Assembly (NCBI GenBank): GCA_964508895.1
Contig: CAZDWF010000034.1
Coordinates: 1 to 29,455 of the forward strand
Direction: 5' to 3'
Source: M55B132 sp964508895
GTDB taxonomy: Bacteria; Bacteroidota; Bacteroidia; Bacteroidales; B18-G4
Length of the DNA stretch: 29,455 bases
Shown here piece by piece: positions 15,450-24,593 of the stretch (positions are counted from its first letter, which is position 1; every line of letters starts with the position of its first letter). The translations under genes were made by a program, and so were the position numbers. The notes under the pieces were generated by a model. The model saw nothing but the letters and a program-made list of their open reading frames with translations. It had not been told where the DNA came from and made no database searches.

Positions 15450-15914
15450 TTATTTACGTTTTACAAAAATTTTATTACCATCAATTTTTTCAATAACAAT
15501 ATCTTCTCCATTGTCGAGAAATTCTCCTGTAGTGCCTACTTCATAATAGTCATTTCCAAATAATGCCTTACCCATAGGTGCAAGCCGTGATATTGTCTTA
15601 CCTATATCCCCTACCGAGATCTTGCCTTTCTCAATTACATTAACCTTGCTATCAATATTTTTTTTAAGCATTATTTTCTTCCATGTTTTAGAACGTAGTG
15701 CGAATAACAGCATCAATATTGTTAAGATAAAAGTACCTGCTAGAGTATAATGCCCGGCTGTGGAACCGTAGACAGAATAAGCCTGCCATATTCCTACGCC
15801 CATAAGAATAAAACCAATTACTCCTGCAACACCAGTACCTGGAATTACAAGAATTTCTAGGACCAGGAATGACAGCCCAATCAATATTAAGATCCCTATT
15901 ATTAACCAGAACAT
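15450..15914 (-). CDS. NfeD-family membrane protein (FloA partner)
   Basis: 154 residues. Three hydrophobic segments (about 1-20, 24-45, 58-75), including the typical VLEILVIPGTGVAGVIGFILMG, are followed by a C-terminal OB-fold domain (about 95-154: IGKTISRLAPMGKALFGNDYYEVGTTGEFLDNGE...). This is the short NfeD form without the ClpP-like protease half. It lies between clpS (9-bp gap) and floA (6-bp gap); its neighbour indicates assembly with flotillin in the membrane. Confidence 0.92.
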   Translation of the reverse strand: MFWLIIGILILIGLSFLVLEILVIPGTGVAGVIGFILMGVGIWQAYSVYGSTAGHYTLAGTFILTILMLLFALRSKTWKKIMLKKNIDSKVNVIEKGKISVGDIGKTISRLAPMGKALFGNDYYEVGTTGEFLDNGEDIVIEKIDGNKIFVKRK

Positions 15915-15923
15915 AATTTTATT

Positions 15924-16208
15924 TTATTTTATTGCAACAGTTAGTTTCCTGTTAATCATTTCATTTTTAATAGGTTTAAGCTCTGTGGGAGTACCAGTTC
16001 TTACACCACACTTCCCTTTGAAATGGGCAATCCATGTGCATTGTTCAGCCTGATGGGAATCATGTTCACAAACATCAATCAGAGTTTCAACAACATAATC
16101 GAAGGTGTTTACGTCGTCATTAAATAATATAAGTTCATTAGGCTGATCCAGTAGTTCCTGATTACTTTCGGCTGGTTTTACCTTTTCTTTAACCATGAGC
16201 AGAAACAT
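15924..16208 (-). CDS. clpS: ClpS, adaptor for the ClpAP/ClpCP protease
   Basis: 94 residues. The ClpS core is clear: LILFNDDVNTFDYVVETLIDVC contains the N-degron pocket segment, followed by a modified QAEQCTWIAHFKGKCGVRTG in place of the usual A..A...VH..G. ClpS delivers N-end-rule substrates to Clp ATPases. Two starts are possible, ATG at 16208 or 16196; the second begins MVKEKVKP and removes four hydrophobic residues. It lies divergently from the NUDIX gene. A minus-strand TAATTTTG box at 16232-16239 probably starts a clpS-nfeD-floA transcript. Confidence 0.88.
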   Translation of the reverse strand: MFLLMVKEKVKPAESNQELLDQPNELILFNDDVNTFDYVVETLIDVCEHDSHQAEQCTWIAHFKGKCGVRTGTPTELKPIKNEMINRKLTVAIK

Positions 16209-16231
16209 TAAAAATTTAATCCATAAATATA

Positions 16232-16239
16232 CAAAATTA
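16232..16239 (-). promoter_or_regulatory. -7 box TAATTTTG for clpS-nfeD-floA
   Basis: TAnnTTTG match on the minus strand, 23 bp from the clpS ATG. No clear -33 element. Confidence 0.45.
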
Positions 16240-16278
16240 CAGGAAATATAAAAGCTTCATTGTTAATCATTAATTAAA

Positions 16279-16286
16279 TATTTTTG
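16279..16286 (+). promoter_or_regulatory. -7 box TATTTTTG for the NUDIX gene
   Basis: A perfect TAnnTTTG, 13 bp before the ATG at 16300, predicting a very short or absent leader. ATTG at 16259-16262 is a weak -33 candidate (spacing 16). Confidence 0.45.
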
Positions 16287-16299
16287 CAAAAAGCATTTG

Positions 16300-16944
16300 A
16301 TGATCGATTTCTTAAGTTTTATTGGGCGTTTAAAATACATGCTTGAACAGCCATTACCCGGCAAGAAAGCTCATGAATTGCTTATGGCCGAAGAAAGAAA
16401 GGAGATGCTTATGCTTAAGCCCGACCTGAAAATAGCCAGGAAAGCTGCTGTTCTGGTATTATTTTACCCAGAAAATGACCAGCCACATATTGTTTTCATA
16501 GAGAGAACAAAGTATAAAGGTGTACATAGCGGACAGATCGCTTTCCCCGGGGGGCAATACGAAAGTCAGGATAACAACCTTCATGATACTGCAGTAAGGG
16601 AAACGGAAGAGGAAACAGGTGTTGGTAAGGATACCATAAATATCATCGGAGGCCTGAGTGAAATATATATTCCACCCAGCAATTACAATGTATTGCCTGT
16701 AGTAGGCTGGATCGATTACAAACCCGATTTCATTCCTGATAAAAGCGAAGTGGAAAATGTAATCACCTTTGCTGTCGATTCATTCTTTAACGAGAATGCA
16801 TTGAAATCAGAGTCAATAATTTCTCAAGGCAGATTATTAAGAAATGTACCTTGTTATAAAATCGACGAGTATATAATATGGGGTGCCACATCAATGATCC
16901 TCAGCGAATTAATGAGTGTAATGAATCCTTGTCAAGGTGAATAA
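16300..16944 (+). CDS. NUDIX hydrolase, CoA pyrophosphatase-like
   Basis: 214 residues from the ATG at 16300 (a TTG lies directly before it). The upstream signature HSGQIAFPGGQYE, preceded by FIERTKYKGV, is the pattern that marks CoA-type (NudL/PCD1-like) NUDIX enzymes. The NUDIX box continues as DTAVRETEEETGV with the metal-binding Glu residues present. It probably cleaves CoA or acyl-CoA to 4'-phosphopantetheine and 3',5'-ADP; substrate choice is inferred from the motif. It converges with the OsmC gene, with only one base between the stops. Confidence 0.9.
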   Translation: MIDFLSFIGRLKYMLEQPLPGKKAHELLMAEERKEMLMLKPDLKIARKAAVLVLFYPENDQPHIVFIERTKYKGVHSGQIAFPGGQYESQDNNLHDTAVRETEEETGVGKDTINIIGGLSEIYIPPSNYNVLPVVGWIDYKPDFIPDKSEVENVITFAVDSFFNENALKSESIISQGRLLRNVPCYKIDEYIIWGATSMILSELMSVMNPCQGE

Positions 16945-16945
16945 A

Positions 16946-17359
16946 CTACTCAACAATAATTTCTTTTGTAAGCTCTGCGCTCTTATTCAGCATTGCACTA
17001 ACGCCACAATATCTATCCTGTGAAAGATTTACAGCTTTTTCAAGTTTATTCATTGGTAGGTTGTCGCCTCTAAAGATATACTTCAAATGAATGTTATTAT
17101 AATACCTTGGATGTTCATCAGTCATGGTAGCTTCAACTTCTACATTGAAATATTCAGGCTCAACACGCATCTTCTTCAGAATCGAAATAACATCCATAGC
17201 CGTACATCCTGCAAGGGAAACCAGTAAAAGTGGTTTTGGACGAGGTCCTCTGTTCTTTCCTCCCACAGCTTCAGTGGCATCCAACATTATCTTAAAACCA
17301 TTAACATCGGCTTCAAAAGCCATATCTTCTTTCCAGGAACATTGAATCTTTGAACTCAT
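16946..17359 (-). CDS. OsmC-family protein
   Basis: 137 residues. Two family cysteines are present: one in LLVSLAGCTAMDVISILKKMR (about residue 52) and one in DRYCGVSAMLNKSAEL (about 118). The first lies on the long central helix. OsmC/Ohr proteins are thiol peroxidases that reduce organic hydroperoxides. The YhfA-like branch, which this resembles in the GCTAMDVISIL wording, has a less certain activity. Cytoplasmic, with no signal peptide. ATG at 17357-17359. It lies 42 bp downstream of the btuG-like gene in the same direction, so read-through from the B12 operon is possible. Confidence 0.88.
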   Translation of the reverse strand: MSSKIQCSWKEDMAFEADVNGFKIMLDATEAVGGKNRGPRPKPLLLVSLAGCTAMDVISILKKMRVEPEYFNVEVEATMTDEHPRYYNNIHLKYIFRGDNLPMNKLEKAVNLSQDRYCGVSAMLNKSAELTKEIIVE

Positions 17360-17401
17360 AATTAATTGTTTTTATTTCTAACAACTAATATAAGCAAATG
17401 T

Positions 17402-18490
17402 TTACTGACTATAGCTAAACTCACCAGGAACTATTCCTGCATACCTTGAACCCTCATAATTTCCATCCCTATCATAAATCAGCAGAACTCCATTTGAAGT
17501 GAAATTTTTTGCATCACTAACAAAAATAGTATTGGTCTCAGGGTCAACAAATAACCCATAAAAGAAATTATTAGTTTGTGGGATAAGTGGCTGCACCGGG
17601 ATGCTGGTGCTTGTAATATTCATCTTATACACCCCATTATTCAGGAAGAACAACTCATCTTTATCACCATTGATACAAAGTTTCGATGGACTCATATTTA
17701 TATCAGGAAACGTAATGGTTTCAAGCAGTTGCTGCGACAATGCATCAATTTTGCAAAGAGCAGGAATTTCTTCTCCCATAAACCCACCGCTACATAACAC
17801 CCAGATCATATTGTTCTTATCAATCACCATGGAGTTGGGTTCTTTTGTTACAACAATATCTTTTATCTTCTGATCTGTGCTAACTTCAATTACCTGTACC
17901 GTATTGTTTTCTTCAGGTATATACCAGTTCGACCAGTTTGCTGTAAAAACAAAGCCGTTATGCTCCAGAATGTACTCACATGATTTTTGTGTAGGTATAT
18001 TTCCTGTGATAGTGTTATTTGTTAAATCGAGGATATAAAGAAATGGCTCAGCGAGACTTGATATATAAGCTTTTGTGTCATTTACTTTCAACAGCCTTCT
18101 CGGCTGGTTAAGTCCTTCTATAGTAATGATAGAGTTAAAATTATTCATATCAACAATTTCAAGCTTACCTGAATTATTCACAACTATGTATCCTTTATTA
18201 TTATAAATCTTTAATTCAGTTGGGATATCACCAAGAGCTAATTTGTTAACGTTATAGAATATATTTTTATAGAGTATTTTCCTGTCCTTGTTCATGAAAT
18301 CTATCGACCCATTCCCATGTTGAAACATACCTTCATTGATAATGAAAATTCCTTTTCCAGGCATATATTCCAGATTTTCAACAATAATTTCTCCTATACT
18401 ATTGTCTTCATCATCTTTTTTGCAGGATGAGAACGCAATCAATAAAATGAATAAAAACACTAATGTTTTTGATAAACTAATTTTCTTCAT
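17402..18490 (-). CDS. Surface lipoprotein, beta-propeller (BtuG-like, B12-binding candidate)
   Basis: 362 residues. The signal peptide ends in a lipobox-like LIAFSSC (Cys about 23), followed by KKDDEDN, an acidic start resembling the surface-export signals of Bacteroidetes lipoproteins. The rest is a YncE-like beta-propeller: repeating units such as GKLEIVDMNNFNSIITIEGL, PFLYILDLTNNTITGNIPT and TIFVSDAKNF. It overlaps the receptor gene by 14 bp (18477-18490), indicating tight translational coupling, and is under the same B12 riboswitch. In Bacteroides the propeller BtuG is encoded beside BtuB and captures cobamides for it; this protein is the positional and structural counterpart. Direct homology to BtuG was not tested. 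Confidence 0.82.
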   Translation of the reverse strand: MKKISLSKTLVFLFILLIAFSSCKKDDEDNSIGEIIVENLEYMPGKGIFIINEGMFQHGNGSIDFMNKDRKILYKNIFYNVNKLALGDIPTELKIYNNKGYIVVNNSGKLEIVDMNNFNSIITIEGLNQPRRLLKVNDTKAYISSLAEPFLYILDLTNNTITGNIPTQKSCEYILEHNGFVFTANWSNWYIPEENNTVQVIEVSTDQKIKDIVVTKEPNSMVIDKNNMIWVLCSGGFMGEEIPALCKIDALSQQLLETITFPDINMSPSKLCINGDKDELFFLNNGVYKMNITSTSIPVQPLIPQTNNFFYGLFVDPETNTIFVSDAKNFTSNGVLLIYDRDGNYEGSRYAGIVPGEFSYSQ

Positions 18491-20420
18491 GATTTTTAAG
18501 ATTTTTATTAAACATTATTTTTAGGATTATCATATAATTTCTTCCTGGCATAGGTTGTTTTACTATAGCCCTGTATTGCTTATCTGTAAGGTTGTTTATT
18601 TTTATCTCTATAGCAAGGGCCATAGATTTCAGAGATACTTTTTTTTCAATTCCAAAATCATGGATCAGATACTCAGGAAGGTATCTGCTATTATCAGAAA
18701 CAGTGTATCTTTTACCGGTATATGCAGCAAGATAGTTCAGCCTGAAGCCTTTCCAGGAAATTCCTGCAAAGAGACTTCCCGAATGAAGTGGTATATAGAT
18801 AAGCTGCATTCCATCATCGTTTCCTCCAGTTTCTTTATTAATACTACTGGTGTATACATACTGCGGATTAATGAAAAGCAGCAGGTCTTTAAAACTTGAC
18901 TTCATGTCAAATCCGGCTTCAATTCCCTTAGACTCAACCGAGTGCAGATTGAGTGGTTTCCATATCTGCTGATTCTCGTTTACAAGACTCCAGTAGATCA
19001 TATCATTTGTGTTCGAATAATAAGCTTTGAGGTTATATTTGAAATTAATCAGGTTTAATATTTTCAGGTTTCCTGTAAATCCTGCATCTGACAATATTGA
19101 AGATTCAGGTATAAGGTCTTTGTTTCCAATTGCATAACCATCATATTTCCAATAAAGATCATTGAGGGTCGGGTATCTGTAATTCTTTGAAACAGATGCC
19201 TCTACCTGGAAATCTTCATTATTGAATAAATCATAAGTTGTCGACAAAGAAGGCATCAGTGGCGAAAAGGACTCCTGGTATTCTTCTTTCAGTATAAGGT
19301 TTAATGTTAATTGCTCCCACGGATTATATGTGGTAAGCAGCATTAATGAACTGACCCATCTATACTTTATACCACCAAGGTTATCGGAATTACCTCTTTG
19401 GTATGAATTTTTGTTTTTAAGGTTAAATATCAGCTTTTCACCGGCACCATAAGTGAAGTTATTGTTTAAAAACCATGAGTCAGTTTTATTCATGGAATAA
19501 AGGTTAATATCTTCGTCATTATAGGCATTCTCCTCTTTCATGTATCCTCCCTGGATATGTAGCAGATATTTTTCTCTAATAAGCTTCCATTGCAATAATG
19601 ACCTGATAATAAAATCTGTTTGCCTGGTTTTTGGATCGGTGTTGCTTTGAACTGTGGATGCCGGTATCCTCCTGACATAGTCCTGGATAAAGAATACCGC
19701 ACTAAGTAGCTGATTGGGTTTCACTTTATAATATAACTCCTGCTGAAATGCCATTCCATCATAGGCTGCATTTTTTCTCACTTCTTCAGGATGTCCGGGC
19801 TTATCAACATTTATGAACTTAAAGTTATTTTCTGATTTTGTAAATAGGAAGCCCGACACCGAATTTATCCTTGAATTTCCTGCAGAGATACGCGCAAAAG
19901 ATTCATAAGTATTGAAACTGCCATACCCCTGGATAAATTGAATGCTAAGCTCATCTCTATAAACGGCTTTATTCTGAAGATTTATACTGCCTCCAATACC
20001 ACCGGTACTTTCATAAAGAGATGATCCTCCTGCAACAACAGCAATATTGCCGGTGAAATAAACCGGTATCAATGAAAAGTCAACCTGGCCAAGGCTTGGT
20101 GAATTAATGTTCATTCCGTTCCATAATACTTGCACCTGCGAAGAGGTCGAGCCTCTCATTGAAATACTTGCAGTGGAACCTCTACCATAGCTTTTTATAA
20201 ATATCCCGGTATTTTTAGAAAATAAAGTTCCCAGGTCGTTGGTTCTATTCCAATCCAGGATGGTATTGTCAATCTCACAAGAAGGTAAACCATAGAATTG
20301 TTTCTGCTGTTTAGCTTGAATATTAACAGTTTCCAGCTGAACAGTATCCTTTGCATTCTGAGCCATAGAGCTTACATATGCAAATAAAGCAACTAATATT
20401 ATTATTATTCTGCCTATCAT
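18477..20420 (-). CDS. btuB: TonB-dependent outer-membrane receptor, BtuB-like (cobalamin/corrinoid uptake)
   Basis: 647 residues. Signal peptide MIGRIIIILVALFAYVSSMAQ, then a TonB-box-like VQLETVNIQAKQ, a plug domain (about 45-160, with SISMRGSTSSQVQVLWNGM and ESTGGIGGSINLQN) and a 22-strand-type barrel rich in alternating aromatic strands. The barrel closes with GRNYMIILKIMFN, and a short polar tail (KNLKNHEEN) follows. There is no CarboxypepD-like N-terminal domain, so it is not a SusC type. The cobalamin riboswitch just upstream and the propeller lipoprotein just downstream identify the substrate as B12 or another corrinoid. Expression is expected to fall when adenosyl- or other cobalamin is plentiful. 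Confidence 0.93.
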   Translation of the reverse strand: MIGRIIIILVALFAYVSSMAQNAKDTVQLETVNIQAKQQKQFYGLPSCEIDNTILDWNRTNDLGTLFSKNTGIFIKSYGRGSTASISMRGSTSSQVQVLWNGMNINSPSLGQVDFSLIPVYFTGNIAVVAGGSSLYESTGGIGGSINLQNKAVYRDELSIQFIQGYGSFNTYESFARISAGNSRINSVSGFLFTKSENNFKFINVDKPGHPEEVRKNAAYDGMAFQQELYYKVKPNQLLSAVFFIQDYVRRIPASTVQSNTDPKTRQTDFIIRSLLQWKLIREKYLLHIQGGYMKEENAYNDEDINLYSMNKTDSWFLNNNFTYGAGEKLIFNLKNKNSYQRGNSDNLGGIKYRWVSSLMLLTTYNPWEQLTLNLILKEEYQESFSPLMPSLSTTYDLFNNEDFQVEASVSKNYRYPTLNDLYWKYDGYAIGNKDLIPESSILSDAGFTGNLKILNLINFKYNLKAYYSNTNDMIYWSLVNENQQIWKPLNLHSVESKGIEAGFDMKSSFKDLLLFINPQYVYTSSINKETGGNDDGMQLIYIPLHSGSLFAGISWKGFRLNYLAAYTGKRYTVSDNSRYLPEYLIHDFGIEKKVSLKSMALAIEIKINNLTDKQYRAIVKQPMPGRNYMIILKIMFNKNLKNHEEN

Positions 20421-20509
20421 GCAATTAATTCTTAAATTCTAACTGCATATTTAAGACTAACAGGTAAACATTTGAATAAATCCGGAAATTTACTCTTTGC
20501 CTTTATCCC

Positions 20510-20700
20510 GAAAGCTTGAAATATTTCGATGGCAGGTCTTCTGACTTATCCTTTTCGGCGGCCTTCCCATCTCGCCTTTGGCGAGACAGTGACGAGGTAT
20601 ACCGAAACACTCATAGAGTGCGGAATTACAGCAGCGGGAACTGTTCAGGAATTTCACCTGATTCCCTATTATGACCAATGACTTTATCATGTGGTCCACC
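20510..20700 (-). ncRNA. Cobalamin (B12) riboswitch
   Basis: On the minus strand the B12 box AGTCAGAAGACCTGCC is plain (within 20530-20546). Upstream of it lie the conserved core GGTGAAATTCC and CCCGCTGCTGT (about 20627-20670) and the hairpin CTCGCCAAAGGCGAG. Order and spacing match the cobalamin aptamer. It lies 90 bp upstream of the btuB-like gene. The ends given are approximate. The space to the ATG can form a GTAAA...TTTAC stem that may act in the expression platform. Confidence 0.95.
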
Positions 20701-20711
20701 ATCATCCAATG

Positions 20712-20719
20712 CAAATATA
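20712..20719 (-). promoter_or_regulatory. -7 box TATATTTG for the riboswitch-btuB transcript
   Basis: TAnnTTTG on the minus strand, placing the transcript start near 20705, just before the aptamer. No convincing -33 element. Confidence 0.55.
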
Positions 20720-20827
20720 TGAATTATTGTTTTGCATTTCTTTGAAATTAAGATTTTTTATTACTTTTACAGACCGGTAATAAATAATTACTTGTCAACG
20801 TTAAGAATACCAAAGGAAATTGAAAAA

Positions 20828-21034
20828 ATGAAGTATCTCACCCGAATCGCTACTATTACAATAATAACATTTCTACTGAGCTTTTTTTCCAGTTCATGCT
20901 CATCAAGTAAACAATACTGTACAGGTGATAAGGTTCACAAAAATTACAGATCTAAAGGCAAATCATTTAACAAGGGTTATTACTCGTATAATCATAGTAA
21001 GCCCATGCGTAAAAAGTGGGTGCTAAAAAGATAG
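20828..21034 (+). CDS. Small lipoprotein, unknown function
   Basis: 68 residues from the ATG at 20828; the open frame reaches back to 20732 but that part is not signal-like. MKYLTRIATITIITFLLSFFSSSC is a lipoprotein signal with a lipobox-like FSSSC. The mature part is short, basic and tyrosine-rich (CTGDKVHKNYRSKGKSFNKGYYSYNHSKPMRKKWVLKR) with no known motif. It is divergent from the B12 operon. The basic tail could bind nucleic acid, glycan or the membrane surface; nothing in the sequence decides. About 230 bp separate it from the KamA gene. Confidence 0.6.
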   Translation: MKYLTRIATITIITFLLSFFSSSCSSSKQYCTGDKVHKNYRSKGKSFNKGYYSYNHSKPMRKKWVLKR

Positions 21035-21263
21035 CTACCCCTATCTGTTATCTCAAGATGCTTTAATTACGATAGTTTTCAAAAAAAAATCACTAAATTT
21101 GTAATACAAAGTCAATATTCAATATTATTGGTCAGGAAAACTTCATTATTAATGCTTTGAGCATTTCTTTAAATTCCGAATTAATTCATGGCCTTGTAGC
21201 ATTAACAACAAATAACATTGTAAAAGTTAAAGGTGTAAAATCACCCGGAAATAAATTTTTTAG

Positions 21264-23441
21264 ATGAAAATAGTAAAGCTGGAAAAAAACTCTCAAAAGT
21301 CGGTATTCATTGATATTTTAAAATATGAAAATCCACATGTTTCTGAAAATGCTATTAATTCTGATACAATTGAGGAGTTTTATTCTTTCTTAAGGGATCT
21401 TGCAGGAAGTCATCTTGATAAAAACAAACTGGCTAAAGATTACTATGAGCGTATTGAAAAGGGAAGAAAAATCTTTGAACAGTTAAAATATAAAGATTAT
21501 TCAGCAATCAGGATCATGGATTATCTCGACAGAACCGGAGATGAATATATAGATAATAATTATGAAGGCAAGACAATTACCAACAAACCATTCGAATATC
21601 TCTGGAAAGAACTCAACGGGATCTCAACACATATCAAGAATGATTTCTTAATTGATATGCTGTTCCTTTTTCGCCAGATGAACGGTGAAATGCAACGTAA
21701 TATGCCATCAAAAGAAATGGTAATGGAGTGGATGGACAGAAATCCTTCAGGATTGGATGAGGAGCTTGTTGAGATCAGGAAGAAGAACAAAGACAGAATC
21801 ATCCGTAAATTTATCTATAAGATCGATAAGGGAGAGATCAAGGATGCCAAGTTCAATTTTGAGGAGGGAATTAGTTTAGATCAGAAGTATAAAAAGATAA
21901 ACAAATGGTGGGATACAAGATTATTTCAACTAAGGTTTGCTATCAGAGACCCTGAAGTGCTGAACGAAATGCTCGACAACTCAATTCCTGAAAAACAAAT
22001 GAAAATACTCAGGGATGCTAAAAAAGTTGGCATACCTACATTTGTGAACCCATACTATCTTTCATTAATGAATGTTTATGTTCCTGATCACCTTATAGGT
22101 TCCGATGAAGCAATACGAGAATATGTGTTTTACAGCAAACAGCTTGTAAAGGAATTTGGGGATATTAAAGCATGGGAAAAGGAAGATATCATTGAACCCG
22201 GAAAACCAAATGCGGCAGGATGGATACTTCCTAACGAAACTAATATCCACAGAAGATATCCCGAGGTGTCAATTTTAATTCCTGACACACAGGGAAGAGC
22301 CTGTGGTGGTTTATGTTCTTCATGTCAACGAATGTATGATTTTCAAAGCGGTCACTTAAACTTCAATCTGAAAAAGCTTCACCCTAAGGAAACATGGCCT
22401 GAGAAGCTCAAAAGACTAATGGTATACTTTGAAAAAGATTCTCAGCTAAGGGATATTCTGATCACAGGTGGTGATGCGTTGATGAGCAGCGATAAGTCAC
22501 TTCAGCTGATACTTGATGCTGTGTATGAAATGGCTCTTAATAAAATTGAGGCCAACAAGAAACGTAAGAATGGTGAAAAGTATGCTGAAATAGTGAGAGT
22601 GAGGCTGGGTACGCGTCTTCCTGTTTACCTGCCACAGAGAATTACACATGATCTGATCAATATACTTGCTGCATTCAAGAAAAAGGCCAGGAAGATCGGT
22701 ATTAAACAGTTCGTTATTCAAACGCATTTTGAAACATCGATGGAGATAACAGTGGAGGCCAAACAGGCTATTGCAGATATTCTTTCTGCAGGATGGATAA
22801 TCACAAACCAGCAGGTGTTTACTTCCGGAGCTTCAAAACGTGGACATACTGCTAAACTCCGTAAAGTGCTAAATGATGTTGGTGTACTTCCCTATTACAC
22901 ATTTACAGTTAAAGGCTTTTTGGAAAACTCTTACAACTTCGCCACCAACGAAAGAGCCATGGAAGAGCAGTTCGAAGAGAAGGTTATTGGAAAGATCAAA
23001 CCGAAATATTACAGTGAAATAAAAGATTTCGCCCTTGATGCTGAGAATATGATTGCACAGATCAATAATCTGAGGGAAAAGGCTGATGTGCCTTTTCTGG
23101 CCACAGACAGAAATGTTATAAATCTTCCCGGTGTCGGAAAGAGCCTTTCATACAGAACGATTGGCTTAACCGCCAGCGGCAGAAGGATATTGGAATTTGC
23201 CCATGATCACACAAGGAATCATAGTCCTATTATCAAAAAGATGAAGAAAGTGGTCATTATTGAATCAAAGTCTGTATCAAAATACATTCGTCAGCTGATG
23301 CGCTTCGGTGAAGATATTGAAGAATATGATGGTGTTTATGGTTATTCTCTAGGTGAAACAGAACCTCGCATGCCTATCTATGAGTATCCTGAATATTCAT
23401 TTGACATTACTGAAGATTACACCAATCTTAAAGTAGATTAA
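21264..23441 (+). CDS. KamA-family radical SAM protein (lysine 2,3-aminomutase-like), long form
   Basis: 725 residues, against about 400-470 for classical lysine 2,3-aminomutase. The radical SAM motif C347-x3-C351-x2-C354 (RACGGLCSSCQRMYDF) is intact, followed by ITGGDALMSS (G402-G403-D404) and the KamA-family signature NLPGVGKSL plus ASGRRILEFAHDH. An extra N-terminal region of about 300 residues, mostly helical and charged, precedes it and resembles no domain I recognise. I could not place the lysine that binds PLP in aminomutases. So it may be an aminomutase on lysine or another amino acid, or a family member with a new substrate. A TAAATTTG box at 21094-21101 may be its promoter, leaving a leader of about 155 nt. 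The serine hydrolase gene follows after 24 bp. Confidence 0.88.
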   Translation: MKIVKLEKNSQKSVFIDILKYENPHVSENAINSDTIEEFYSFLRDLAGSHLDKNKLAKDYYERIEKGRKIFEQLKYKDYSAIRIMDYLDRTGDEYIDNNYEGKTITNKPFEYLWKELNGISTHIKNDFLIDMLFLFRQMNGEMQRNMPSKEMVMEWMDRNPSGLDEELVEIRKKNKDRIIRKFIYKIDKGEIKDAKFNFEEGISLDQKYKKINKWWDTRLFQLRFAIRDPEVLNEMLDNSIPEKQMKILRDAKKVGIPTFVNPYYLSLMNVYVPDHLIGSDEAIREYVFYSKQLVKEFGDIKAWEKEDIIEPGKPNAAGWILPNETNIHRRYPEVSILIPDTQGRACGGLCSSCQRMYDFQSGHLNFNLKKLHPKETWPEKLKRLMVYFEKDSQLRDILITGGDALMSSDKSLQLILDAVYEMALNKIEANKKRKNGEKYAEIVRVRLGTRLPVYLPQRITHDLINILAAFKKKARKIGIKQFVIQTHFETSMEITVEAKQAIADILSAGWIITNQQVFTSGASKRGHTAKLRKVLNDVGVLPYYTFTVKGFLENSYNFATNERAMEEQFEEKVIGKIKPKYYSEIKDFALDAENMIAQINNLREKADVPFLATDRNVINLPGVGKSLSYRTIGLTASGRRILEFAHDHTRNHSPIIKKMKKVVIIESKSVSKYIRQLMRFGEDIEEYDGVYGYSLGETEPRMPIYEYPEYSFDITEDYTNLKVD

Positions 23442-23465
23442 GAGATAATTTATTACTTTTAAGGG

Positions 23466-24593
23466 GTGAGATCAACACATAAATACTATTTACTGATTTT
23501 CTTAGTATTTTTAAGTATGCTATTGCCTTCATGTCATATTGCAAGGATTTTCACTCTTAATGTTGCTGATGTTAAGGACTATAAACGATTCCCATCCTTT
23601 AAAGTTGATTCTTCAGATAACCCCTGGGTATTCAAAGAAATCTCAAAGCAGCCTGAACTTCTTGTCCCTGAAGAATTTAACTCACCTCAAAACATAGAAT
23701 CAATTTCTCTTGAACAATATCTCAACAAGAAAGGAACCACTGGATTTATTATAGTCAGGAATGATACTATTCTCTATGAGAAATATTTCCAGTCTTACGA
23801 CACAGCTTCAATAATGCCTTCATTCTCAATTGCAAAATCAATGGTTTCTGCCTTGACAGGGATTGCCATTAAAGAAGGGTATATTGAAAGTGTGAAAGAT
23901 CCTGTTACAAAATACATCGACATTTTTAAACATCCTGGATTTGATAAAATCACCATAGAAGATTGTCTTAATATGAGGACAGGCATCCGCTTCAATGAAG
24001 GCTATTACAATCCTTTTGGTGAAGTTGCCAAATTCTATTATGGCAAGAATCTAAAAAAATATGTTGCAGGATTGCGTATTAAAGAAGCAGCTGATATCAA
24101 TTATGAATATATCGGAGCCAATACACAGATCCTTGGATTCATTATCGAAAAAACAACAGCTAAGAAGCTTTCTGAATATTTGCAGGAGAAGATATGGATA
24201 CCCATGGGTGCCGAGTATTCAGCTTCATGGAACTATGATAGCAAGAAGCATAAAAACATTAAAGCATTCTGTTGTTTGAATGGAAGATTAAGGGATTTTG
24301 CCAAATTCGGCAGGCTTTACCTTGATGATGGCAATCTTTATAGCCCACCAATTGTTCCTCCTGAATGGATCAAAGAAACGTATAATGCAGATAAGGATTC
24401 ACATGATTCTAAGAATTATCAATACTCTTATCAGTGGAGGGTTATGGATAGCGGAGCTCTTTTTGCCAAAGGAATACTAGGACAATTTATCTATGTCAAT
24501 CCTGAAAAAAATATAGTTATTGCAAGATTTGGTAAAAATATGGGTAAGGATATATGGCCTGAGTTATTTGATCAGATAACAGAATCACTCTGA
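23466..24593 (+). CDS. Serine hydrolase lipoprotein, beta-lactamase/class C-like fold
   Basis: 375 residues from a GTG at 23466, preceded by AAGGG. The signal MRSTHKYYLLIFLVFLSMLLPSC ends in a lipobox (LLPSC), so the protein is lipidated. The catalytic SxxK is S121-I-A-K124 in MPSFSIAKSMVSALTG. A YxN-like element occurs in YEYIGANTQILG, and GILGQFIYVNPEKN stands where the third motif lies. These belong to the broad class C/esterase/DD-peptidase group; a true beta-lactamase is not implied. It shares an operon-like position with the KamA gene. The last codons lie in a heptamer array that also covers the stop of the convergent MORN gene. Confidence 0.88.
   Translation: MRSTHKYYLLIFLVFLSMLLPSCHIARIFTLNVADVKDYKRFPSFKVDSSDNPWVFKEISKQPELLVPEEFNSPQNIESISLEQYLNKKGTTGFIIVRNDTILYEKYFQSYDTASIMPSFSIAKSMVSALTGIAIKEGYIESVKDPVTKYIDIFKHPGFDKITIEDCLNMRTGIRFNEGYYNPFGEVAKFYYGKNLKKYVAGLRIKEAADINYEYIGANTQILGFIIEKTTAKKLSEYLQEKIWIPMGAEYSASWNYDSKKHKNIKAFCCLNGRLRDFAKFGRLYLDDGNLYSPPIVPPEWIKETYNADKDSHDSKNYQYSYQWRVMDSGALFAKGILGQFIYVNPEKNIVIARFGKNMGKDIWPELFDQITESL

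Noticed and set aside
20490..20714. 74-residue open frame on the minus strand
   Set aside because: It lies wholly within the B12 riboswitch, whose conserved boxes explain the sequence.
23466..24593. Antibiotic-resistance beta-lactamase
   Set aside because: Only the general SxxK serine-hydrolase pattern is clear; the other motifs do not match a true class A, C or D enzyme.
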